The notes under the pieces: model-generated
What the model was told of the DNA's origin: nothing
Seen by the model: only the letters and a program-made list of their open reading frames with translations
Database searches by the model: none
In this document: positions 1-12,400 of the stretch, in pieces
How the letters are laid out: every line of letters starts with the position of its first letter
How positions within the stretch are numbered: position 1 is the first letter of the stretch
Assembly (NCBI GenBank): GCA_026874595.1
Contig: CM049313.1
Span: 46,384,159-46,448,158, forward strand
Source of the DNA: Sipunculus nudus
Taxonomy: Eukaryota; Annelida; Sipuncula; Golfingiida; Sipunculidae
Reading direction: 5' to 3'
DNA length: 64,000 nt
Program-made: the position numbers and the translations under genes

Positions 1-487
1 CTGTCTAATTCTAAATAATAGGTTGTTCAAGTAGGGCATTACAGAAAATTCAAAATGTATGTTTTGTAATAAAAAAACAAAGAAATGATTTCTAGAATTT
101 ATTAACAGTAGACACCTGAACACTTGATATCCTCGTTTCGCCTGTTTGTTTATGAGTATGTCAGACGACCTTAACCCTGCAAACCTGAACCATACACAAA
201 TATGCGCAGTGCACATGCTCGTGGTAAAGGTCTATTGAAACACAGCTTTACCATTGAAAACTTGATAGTGTAACATTATATAATAATCACATCTTATTGG
301 CATAGACAGACCAGTAGTTTGATCTTACGCTCTTTCCTTATATTATGAGTCCTATCAATGTAAGCCTCATTAACAAATTAAGGCATCAGTATTTTGATTT
401 GAAAACTCTTTCTCAGTATTAAGTATTTCAGGGTAACCCAGTGTTCAGTTCCATGTTCAAAGCATGTCTTTAAATTACAGTAATATA
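1..487. other. Intron sequence of DMXL, no feature seen
   Basis: AT-rich sequence with no recognised exon, repeat or RNA. Confidence 0.6.
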
Positions 488-3400
488 CAGTAAAACCTGG
501 CTGTGTCAAACTCGGTTAAGTCGAATTCCCGCCTGTGTCGTATTTGAATGTGGATTCCCTGCAAAAAACAGTTAAAAACTTACTAATTTAACTCCTTTTG
601 TGTCTAACTAGGATGTGTCGAAAAAACCAGATGTGTCAAGGTGTTTTGTAGGTCCCAAGGTAGTATTTCAATCGCTTAACTTGAAGTCATGTCCCTTGAC
701 TGTTTGGATAACAGTTGTGTACGGCCTGTCAATTCTGATTGGGCCAGTATTACGTTATTAATTCAGGCAAGTTTTTTAGTCATCAAATGGATGGCTCTGA
801 CGCACAGCTCGAGGTCATGCCACTTTTTTTTATAACAGCTGTGCACACTCCATCAATCATACCAGTTACATAATCAAGCGCGTTAATTAATACATCAGGT
901 CCATTGTTTACCTGTGTTGCCAAATAGTCACTCATGATCATGCCTTTCTTCTGTTGCCGACAAAGCATTAATCCAAACCGAGAATTAAATTATTAATAAA
1001 CCAAACATAATGGAATCAATAAGAGGGGCTTGTGTGATGTGCCGTAAGTTGCTGCAGCTATTACAGTTGTCAGAGAGCACAGACCACTGCTTCAAATTCC
1101 TGTCAGGAATTGAGAACTTTGTTGCTGACCAGGAGCGTGCTCGTATAAAGCAAAGGACTATTACTGCCTTTTATATATGTTCTGATATGTAGAACTGAAA
1201 ATGATCTGAGCCAATCATTTGATGATCTATGTGCTTTAATAGATGTATGTGCTCTTATTTCACTTTCTTGATTTACTTAATCCTATTTTTTGTGGTACTT
1301 ATGTCCTTTTTTATTATTTTAAATAAATTTATCATAGAATTTGTGTTGAACTTTCATGCAAAGATTTGTGAGAACTATATAATATAGCCCCAATACATAT
1401 GCAGTATCAATCGATAATAATTAAGGCTGGAGAAAGTTTAATATAATGCATATGGGTTGTCTCAAACTCTGGTTGTGTTGAGGTAAATTCACCAGTCCGT
1501 TCGACTTCGACACAAAGAGGTTTTAATGCATTTTGAATTTCACTTTATTCATCTTGCATTGTTTTTTTAATGGATTATTGTGGTAATTGGACTACATAGA
1601 GGTAACTAATCTCTGTTACAATTGTCTCATCTATCTGCCAACCTCCCAAATATATCAAAACTTTAGGTATCTGGTAAACCTAACATTTCAATTCAAAGAG
1701 AAAAATTCAAACAAAAGTGAAATTTACATTATAAAGTATAAAATTTCTCTGTGACCCCAGCATGTCCTTTAAACCTCTTTACTTAATAACAGTTTCACAA
1801 TACCACAGCACGATACTGATCTCCAGATAAAGATGTTTCTGGTATAACATACCTGTTGACAAGTTGATATTTCCAGCCAGATGGAAGTGAACCACAGGAG
1901 GAACTTTCATCATCTGTGAGTTGAATTTATGGTTGTCATGGACATTACTGCTGTCAATCGATGTATCACTAGCGTGTGCTGACAGAGGCTTCTTTCTGCC
2001 TGGTATAGAACCCCTGCAAGAAAGAGATTCAGCATGACAAAGGTAGCCTCAGCCCTGCAAGACAGAGCTAATATTTAGCCCCAGCACATCAAAGATAACA
2101 TTTAGCCAAGCAAGATACAGTTAATATTTGGCCCTGCACATCAGCAGATAACGTCTAGCCCAATAAGACAGCTAATATTTAGCCCAGCACATCAAAGATA
2201 ACATTTAGCCAAGCAAGATACAGCTAATATTTGGCCCTGCACATCAACAGATAATGTCTAGCCCAAAAAGGACAGCTAATATTTTAAGCCAAGCACATCA
2301 GAGATGACATTTAGCCCAGGAAGAGAGCTAATACTTGGCCCAGCACATCAGAGATAACATTGAGCCCCGGCTAATATTTGGCCCAGCACATTAGAGATAA
2401 CAGCTAGCCCAAAATGATAGCTATAATATTTAACCCAGCATATAAGAAATAACATTTAGCTCAGCAAGATAGATCTTATATTTGGCCCAGCACATTAGAG
2501 ATACTGTTAAGCCTGGAAAGACAGAATGAAATATTTAACCTAGCACATCAGAGATAACATTAAGACCAGCAAGCCTTAGGTAGCATTAGGTCCTGCAAGA
2601 CAAAGATAACTAGATGTGGTTGTACATTTCTGGTAAAGCTCGACCAGTTTATATATTGGTGAAAATTTTAGCTTATAATTTTAAATATGACAAGCAGAAA
2701 CAGTTCTTTATCAATGTGCATGAGGGAACAAAAATCCTAATGGTTCTAATCATATTAAAGAAGATATGTTCAAATTAATGTGTGCAATACAAAATCACTG
2801 ATTGTAATCTGACCGCCAAACTTAGTTTTGAGGGGTCTGTAATTTGATAGGGATAGAGTCCTCATAGAAACCAATCATCCCTGTGAATTTGATAAAGATT
2901 AAAGTCATTCTGTTCGTGAACTGTGTTTGACAGAAAATCCCCAATTTTAGTCTTTTTGTCATAATATGCTTATATATCATCTTCTGGGGGCCATATTTGA
3001 TTTTGACAAGTCAGTATTCAATAGGGATGGAGTCCTCATGGGCACCAATAATCCCTGTCAATTTGAAAAAGATCAAAGGTACTCTTTTTATAAAAAGTTT
3101 GCCACAGAAAATCTCCAATTGTGGTCGGGTGGCCATACTGGATTTTGGGCAGGTCTTTTAATTTGACAGGGATGAAGTCCTCATGAGCACCATTGATCCC
3201 AGTGAATTTGTGAAAGATCAAGCATGTTCTTGTTAAAATACTGTGCGTGAAAGAAAATAAGTGAAGTACTCCGGTGGCCATATTGGAATTCTCACAGGTC
3301 TCAAATTCAATAGGTCTGGAGCCCTCATAGGCCCCAATGATCCCTGTGAATATGATAAAGATTAAGCATGTTCTTGTTGAGATACCATGTATGAAAGAAA

Positions 3401-6400
3401 ATCACTGATAGTGCTCTGGAGGCCATATTGAAATTCCCACAGGTCTGTAATTCTATTGGTATGAAGAAAATTAGAGACTGTGCTCTGGTGACCAATTTGG
3501 GAGGCCGATATGTCAGTAATTCAATAGGTCTGGAGCCCTCACAGGCCCCAATGATTCCTGTGAATTTGAAAAAGATTTTATTTAAAACCAAGGCACATGG
3601 ACACTTGCTGACACAGAGCATTGTAAATGCACCCGGTGGGGTGTCAGGCATATCTGTCTTAGCCTCTGGTCTATCACAGCAGGTTACTCGGCTGGATATC
3701 TGTGAATCAAACAAAATGTTACCACATTGGCACCCTGCTGGGCACTTCTGGCTGGGCTGGTATCCATTTTTCTTGTAATGGATACAAGGCTACTTTAAAA
3801 TAGTCTTAATGTCATAAGAGGTCAGTGGATCGGGATCACAGTTGGAGCAAAATTTAACCTATTATTTAATAGAAGTAACCTTAACTGGTACATTTTGACA
3901 TGCAACCTATATAACTACCTTGTGAATACGACTTGTTTTATGTATGTGTGTCCATGTGCCTCGGTTTAAAAAAAATTACATGTCTGATACATGTTTATAC
4001 CCTGATGGTACATATTGATATGTACCAGACATGTGAATGTGAGTTGTTGCATTTATGCGTCTCAATGTGCCGTTGTTTTAAATAAAATTCAGGTCTGATA
4101 CATGTTCATACTTTGACTGGTACATTTTGACATGTGACCTTTGTACCTGACATATAAATGTGAGTTGTTGCATTTGTCTCAAAGAACTCTTTGTTTTAAA
4201 TAAAATCCAGGTTTCACACATGTCCATACCTTGACTGTTATATTTTTAACATGCAATCTATATAACTGCCATGTAAATGTGAGTTGTTTCATGTATGTCT
4301 CCATGTACCCTTGTTTTAGATAAAATTCAGGTCTGATACATGTATACCCAGATGATTCATTTTGATATGGAACCTATAAACCTGACATGTGAATGTGAGT
4401 TTTTGCATGTATGTGTCTCCATGTTCCCTTATTTTAAATAAAATTCAGGTCTGATACATATTTTTGCCTTGGCTGGTATGATATGTAACCTGAACTCTTG
4501 ACATGTGTATGTGCATTACTGTATGTGTGTCTATGTACCTCGGCTGTGTAGCGTGAAGCATCAGACTGTTCTGGAAGGCCGCTGAGCCTGCTGAAGGTCT
4601 CTTGTGGTCACCGAGGAATCCCGTGTTAACCTGGGTCTCACTCCAGATACGACAAACGTTATCACAGCATGATGTGATCAGGACGTTCCCAACCACACCT
4701 CTGAAAGTCAAGTCACTATAAACTTTAATTTAAAGTTAAAGTAAACCTTATATTACATTACATGGACAATACACGTACTGTATTTCCTTGATCAGACACC
4801 GGGGATTTAAGTAGTCACCTGCCTTATTCAGTGACCCGGGCAAAACAAACAATGTCACAGAAAAAAAACGCTGGCTTTAAATTGTTGCTTGATTGTTCAT
4901 CGGCTGGGTACCAGAGTAGTTTCCATTTTTGGCTTTTTCTGTCACTATAATGTGTGCATTTACATGTCAAATTGACCAGGGAATATAGTATGAATTTTTG
5001 TTTTTGTGGGTGTTAATAAAACATTAATTCCTCTAGAAATCTTTTTTTCATCTTACATGTCATGTCTATTTTTCTATAAAAAGCAACAGCTAGGAACTGA
5101 AATTAACACTGATTATATTAATAATACTTTTGACTGCTTAGTATCAACAAAACATTAATATAACAAGAGCACCACAAACGTACATAATACACCCGTCATG
5201 TATCTGGTGACCTCTGACCTCATTAAATATGCATGAATTTTTAAGAGAAGGTATTTCAGGTGAGAAACTCTATTGGTAAATATTTATAATGAGTTCCATA
5301 AAAATCCATAGGATTTTTGGTAAGTCACCAATGTACCTCCAAAGTGCAGTGAACTCTGATCTCATTAAATATGCATGGATTTTGCTGAAAATTGAACTTA
5401 GGCAAGTTATTTTATTGATTAACATTTCTCATGAGTTTTATCAAAATCCTTCATAGCCTTCATAATTTATCACTGTGACACCACAAATATGCCTGGATGT
5501 TGCCCATAATCGAACTCGGGCGAGATAATCTGTTGGTAAGTAGTTATGGTGAGTTTTGTGAAAATCCATCAAAGCCCCGGTGAGTTATCGAGGCAACACT
5601 AAATATTAATGGACAGACAGACTGCACGACAGACAGAAACATGGATGGTGGGTATACAATAATATGATGGGCGTATCATAAAAAACAAGTGACCCAGGGG
5701 TCATGAAGCTCAGCTAACCAGGAAGACATTCACAAAAGGAAATTTATCATCTGAATGCCAAATTTTGTAGATGGTATCCCAATTCAACTGAAAATAGCTC
5801 AGAGGATATGGGAAACAGAGACCTAATTTCAGGTTTCCAAGGAAATTTTCATGGACCTCCCTTGATGACAAGTTAGAATATTCTAGGTGCATTGTTACGA
5901 TTCGTGTCCTGTTAAAGGACGACTGCACCTTTGAAGGACTCAAAAATAAAAATTTAATGAAAATGTGTAATAATTTGAAAATACCCAAGTGCTACCAGTC
6001 TGCAGGAACTGATGAAACACTCCTTGATGAATGTGCATGCAAAGAATCATGGTGATGAATGCGTGAGTTGTTAAGAAGATGGAGGTTTTGTATGAAATTT
6101 TTAATTAGACTTAAGGGCTATTTACAAGTTATACAGCTCAAAGGATATGGGTAACAGAGACCTAAATTCAGGTTTCCAAGGAGTTTTTTCATGGACCTCC
6201 CTGGATGTTAAAATAGGTTTTCTAGGTTGAATGGTTACTACTGCATCTTTGAAGGTTTCAAATTAAAGAAAAAAAAAAGCGTAATAATTCGAAAAAAATT
6301 CAGGTGGTGCCACCAGAATGCAGGAACTGATAAAACACTCCATGATGAATATGCATGTAAATAATCATGGTGATAAATGCATTAGTTGTTCATATTCTGG

Positions 6401-9400
6401 ATCTTTTGAATCAAATCATTTATTATTCTAGGGGTCACTGCTGAGCCCCATAGTTAGAAGGATATGGGTAACAGAGACCTAATTTCAGGTTCTCATGGAA
6501 ATTTTTCATGGACCTCCCTGGATATCAAGTGAGAAGTTTCTATGTACAATGGTTACTATTTGTGCCCTATTAACAGGTGAATACATCTTTGAATGTCTCA
6601 AAAATAGAGTAAAAAATGTGTAAGAATTCGAAAAAAAAACAAGTGGCACCACCAGTCTGCAGGAACTGATGAAACATTTCATGATCAATAAGCATGCAAA
6701 AAAATCATGGCCATCATTGCATTAGTTATTCCGATACTGGAGCTTTTATATAAAATTTTTAATTGTTCGGACGGGGGGGGGGGGGGGGGGGGGGGTACTT
6801 TGTAGTCCCATAGCTAAAAGGATATGGATAAAGGAGACCTATTTCAGGTTTCCCAGGAGATTTTTCATGGACCTCCAAGGATTTCAAGTTAAAATTATAA
6901 GGTTCTAGTACAGCGGTTAAGATTTGTGCATGGTTAATGGACAAACAAATGGACAAGGGCTTTCAGTCAGCTGGCTAAAAACAATAAAGTAGAGCAAACT
7001 TTGGTATTATCAAAGGGGGGGGGGGGTTTAATTTAATTAGGCAAACTTGCCATCACTGAAATTACAGCAATGATTATTCAGATAATAATCTGTTGGTCTC
7101 TGAGGTGTTTAATATTGACTTTGATGATCAGTAAGAACAAAGAAGAGCTGACCTCGGCATATACAAACTTGTTCTCCTCCACGAGAACCCCGTCACAGCT
7201 CTGGGGTGTCTCACATAGATAAACGAGAAGTGCAGCTCTTCTTTCTTTGGGCTCATGCTGTCGTTTCTCATCAGCTGGTGCTGAGCTGGATGATAAAGCA
7301 ATACCATAAGTATGGTATAATAATTCCATAAGCATGGTAAAAAAGTACCATAAGCATGGTAAAAAATAAAATACATACACAACATAAGTGTTAAAAGGGC
7401 CTATTCAGCTTCCTTTTGAAAATGAATTTATTTGATTTCTGGCTTCCTCTGTGTATATATTAATGATCTAAAGGTAATACTGGTTATGTAAATTTCTTAT
7501 AACGCCTCTGCGGAGGATGTATGAACTTGTTTATCAACATGTTTGTAAACACAGCAACAATGACAGATGAAAAAACATGTAACCAGAGGTGGTAGGTTGC
7601 ATATATGTGGCGGTAGAAAGGTCAAAGCTATGGCTTATCTGACTTGCTGCTAGATGCCCTTGTTGAATTTATTTTATTTTGGCAGGCCCACACATTTTAT
7701 AAACTGGTTGATATAAACAAAAACAAGCAGCCTGGCTGTGGTGATTTTTATAAAAGCTGCAAGTCATTACCTTTGTGGACTTTTCAAAATGATGTGTGCC
7801 ATTTTGGAATAAAAATAGATAAATCTGATCAATTATTAAATAATTTTTACATAATAACACTTTTCAAAATGATGTGTGCCATTTTGGAATGACAAAAGAC
7901 AAATCTGATGATTTTTTCAATACCTTTTACATACTAACAGTAGACTTTTCAAAATGATGTGTACCATTTGGAATAGTAATAGACATATCTGATGAATTAT
8001 TCAATACTTGTTTACAAATAAACTTTTCAATAAGGCAATCAATAAAATGGGTCAAATTATTCTAGGGAAAAATATATTATACTAAGAAATAAATAAAAAC
8101 TAGACATTTCTTGGCACCGCAGGTGCCAGAGTATCCCCAGACATAATAGCCCCCCCCCCTTCAAGAATAGACCCCCATTTTTAGCAGCATATACTGACAC
8201 TTGGCATATTTATTGTTTCTTCCATCTAACAATCAACAATCTTGTTGAAGATGTTGGTCCTGTGACCTTGATCTTTTTAAAGATGTGTCCTGTGACCTTG
8301 ACCTTTGACCTCATGACCCCAAAATCAATTTGGGTCTTGCTTTTCCAATGGGACATATGCAAGTCAGGGTTGAAATCTATACATCAATAAAGCAGGAATT
8401 ATCATCCAGAAACTAATTTTTGGACAGATGGCTCCTGTGACCTTCACCTTTGACCTTGTGACCTCACAATTGATAGTGTTCTTCCTCTCTTGGCAGGAGA
8501 ACTATATGTGCAAGATGAAAGATCTGAGATGAAATGTTTGGTTGAAAATGCATCCACATCTTTTTAAAGATGTGTCCTGTGACCTTGACCTTTGACCCCA
8601 AAATCAATTTTGGTCTTGCTTTTCCAATAGGACATATACACGTCAAGTTTGAAATCCATACATCAATAAAAGTAGGAATTATCATCCAGAAACTAATTTT
8701 TGGACAGATGGCTCCTGTGACCTTCATCTTTGACCTTGTGACCTCAAAAATTGAAAGGGGTCTTCCACTCTTGGCAGGTGAACTTTAAAATACAAGTCAA
8801 GTTTGAAATCCATACATCAATCAAAGTAGGAATTATCATCCAGAAACTAATTTTTGGACAGATGGCTCCTGTGACCGTCACCTTTGACCTTGTGACCTCA
8901 ACATTTATAGGGTTCTTCCTCTCTTGGCAGGTGAACTATATGTGCAAGATGAAAGATCTGAGATGAAATATTTGGCTGAAAATGCATCCACAATCTTTTT
9001 AAAGATGTGTCCTGTGACCTTGACCTTTGACCTCATGACCCCAAAATCAATTTGGGTCTTGCTTTTCCAATGGGACATATACAAGTCAAGTTTGAAATCC
9101 ATACATCAATAAAAGCAGGAATTATCATCCAGGAACTAATTTTTGGACAGATGGCTCCTGTGACCTTCACCTTTGACCTTGTGACCTCAAAACTGATAAG
9201 GGTCTTCCTCTATTGGCAGATGACTTATATGTGCAAGATGAAAGGTCTGAGACGAAATGTTTGGCTGAAAATGCATCCACAATCTTTTTAAAGATGTGTC
9301 CTGTGACCTTGACCTTTGACCTCATGACCCCAAAATCAATTTTGGTCTTGCTTTTCCAATGGGACATATACAAGTCAAGTTTGAAATCCATACATCAATA

Positions 9401-12400
9401 AAAGAAGATATTATCATCCAGAAACTAATTTTTGGACAGATAGCTCCTGTGGCCTTGACCTTTGACCTTGTGACCCCAAAATTTATATGGATCATCCACT
9501 ATTGGCAAGTGAGCTATATATTCAAGATGGAAGACCTAGGATGAAAGTTTTGCTTAAAATGCATCCACAGTATCTTTTAAAATGCCAGTCCAGTGACCTT
9601 GACCTTTGACCTCATGACCCTAGAACCTATAGGGTTCTTACTTTAATGGTGGGCCATACATAAGTCATGTTTGAAACCCATATGGCTATCAACACTGGAG
9701 ATATCATAAGAGGTGTGTGATTTTCACCATATATGGCAATATTCAAGGTCAAGGCCACTATCATAGGAAAGGTCATGACCCCAATTTAAATAAACATCAT
9801 CCCATAACCCGTACTTATGTATATGCATAATATAAAAGAAATCTGTCCATTAGTTTTTGACTTATAATGCTCACAGTACTGTAAGGTGGCAATTTTGGGG
9901 GTATTAAACGGCACGAAAACAAGTAAAGAATAATAGGTGGCACCACCAGTTTCTGGAATATGATAACCCTATCCATGATCTTCCATCAACTTGATTTTGG
10001 GATAAATCCATGCAAGATTTCTTGAGATATAAAAGAATTTGTGTGATTTTCCCCAAAATTGGACCTATTCAAGGTCAAGGACACTCTCCTAGTAAAGGTC
10101 ATGACCTCATTTTAAATAGGCGTCGTCCTCTTACCCATATCTATACATATACCAAGTTTGGTAAAGTTCCGTGAAATATTTTTTGGGTTATCGCGCCAAC
10201 AAGATTTATATGCGGCTGCGGCGGCGGCGGAGGGACCGGTATGAAAACATAGTATCCCCCGACTTTGTCTGGGGATACAATAATATTTTAAATGTCCTTG
10301 AATTTTTACAAATAATGTAGGTTTTTATAAGCACACTTTTTATCTCAAATCAATAATCCTGGTATATAATGACCACAGTTCATTCATTAAATTATAAATG
10401 TCTGGTTGTTTCATTATCTGATATTAAAATTCAGTACTAAACTGCAACTGCAAGCAATAGCCTAATATGGGATGACATAACTGGTCATAAAACCATACTT
10501 CATGGCCCTCAGCAGGATTTTTTTAAATGTTTAACATTTTGATAATGAAGTTCATTAGTAACCTTTTTAAATCTCAGCATGTCATGTATATCAGATGTTT
10601 TATGAGACTTAGATGTAATGTTTTGTATCCAAGGTGATCATGTGGACATTAAGTGGCTGGGTCACTTACCAGTTCTGTTTTCATACCAGATCTTCACCAG
10701 CCTATCATTCTGTAAGGAACAAAACTAATGCATACATACAATAAACAAAGACGAAGCTGCAGTTCCCTATCAGTATGCCTGATATGCCTAACCTCTGTCT
10801 CTGAGACCTAATATCTATATTCCAACCATGGCAAATGGACACTATTCCATTACTTTCTCTTCACTTACAGTCAGTATTTATACTGTTAATTGCAACAAGA
10901 TGTCAGCACTTGACATCAAACAAGGGACCTATGGGTCATGGCGCTCAGCTGGTTTATATGATAAAAAAATATGATTTAGAAATGAGGCACATGCTGGTTT
11001 TATGTGGTAATAAAAATAAGCTGTATGATGAGTTGTTGTTGTTTAGCTTATGTATGATTTTGATAGTACCTTTGGAGACAGGAAAGAGGATTAATTTCAT
11101 TTATTGTATCCACCAAAACAGAGTTTTATGGATACTATGTTTTCAGCCCACCGCCGCCGCCGCGTAGGTGTCCGGAGAACTCCTCCGTAACCGCTGGGCG
11201 GAATTTTCCGAAACCCTAGATTATGTTCGGGTCACATGTGAACTGCTGCGCCCCAATTTTGTTTTGACCTCTGACCTTTCCCCTGTGCTCTGCGTCTGTT
11301 TGTGCGTCTGTTTCCACACATAAACCCACATATCTCGGGAACCGTTTGACCGATCAGGAAAATTTTTTGCACAAATGTAGCCCTTGGAGAGCTTTATAAC
11401 ATACACAAAAAATGGTGGCGCCACCTGCAACCATGTTTGCACAGTGTCCATCCGTTTGTCTGCCTTGGGTTAAAATCACTCGTATCTCTGCAGTGACTTG
11501 ACTAATTCACCTGAAATTCGGCATGCGAATATCCAGGATAGCTTTTCTGATTTTATGACAGGTGGCACCACCTACATTCACGTTTACGCTGCAGACATCC
11601 AAGCTCATATCTCGGGAACCGTTTGACCGATCAGGAAAATTTTTTTGCACAAATGTAGCCCTTGGAGAGCTTTAAACATACACAAAAAATGGTGGCCCCA
11701 CCTGCAACCATGTTTGCACAGTGTCCATCTGTTCGTCTGCCTTGGGTTAAAATCACTCATATCTCTGCAGTGACTTGACTAATTCACCTGAAATTCGGCA
11801 TGCGTATACATCCTGCATAGCTTTTCTGATTTTATGACAGGTGGCGCCACCTACATTCAAGTTTATGCTGCAGACATCCAAGCTCATATCTTGGGAACCG
11901 TTTGACCGATTGGGCCAAAATTTTGCATGTGTATAGATCTCACATAGCTCTTTATCATACGCAAAACTAGTGGCGCCACCTGCAGCCATTTTTGCACAGC
12001 TCCTGTCTGTTTGTCTGCCATGGGATAAAATCACTCATATCTCGGCAGTGGTTTGACATATCTGCCTAAAATTTTATAGGCTTATACATCCCCAACAGCT
12101 CTCTTGATTTTATGACAGGTGGCGCCACCTGCATTCTAGTTTATGCAGCAGACATCCAAGCTCATATCTTGGGAACCGTTTGACCGATTGGGCCAAAGTT
12201 TTGCATGTGTATAGTTCTCACATAGCTCTTTATCATAGGCAAAACTGGTGGCGTCACCTGCAACCATTTTTGCTCAGCGTCCATCTGTTTGTCTGCCATG
12301 GGCTAAAATCACTCATATACATGTAGTGGTTTGACTTATCTGCCTTAAATTTTGCAAATGTATACAACTTGGACGGCTTTCTGGATTTTGTGGTAGGGGG

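Noticed and set aside
7078..7380. Alternative 100-residue frame over DMXL exon 8
   Set aside because: A shadow in another frame; only the HPRAVTGFSW frame matches DMXL and fits the splice phases.
8464..9544. Series of short frames on both strands
   Set aside because: All are reading frames through the 290-bp tandem units.
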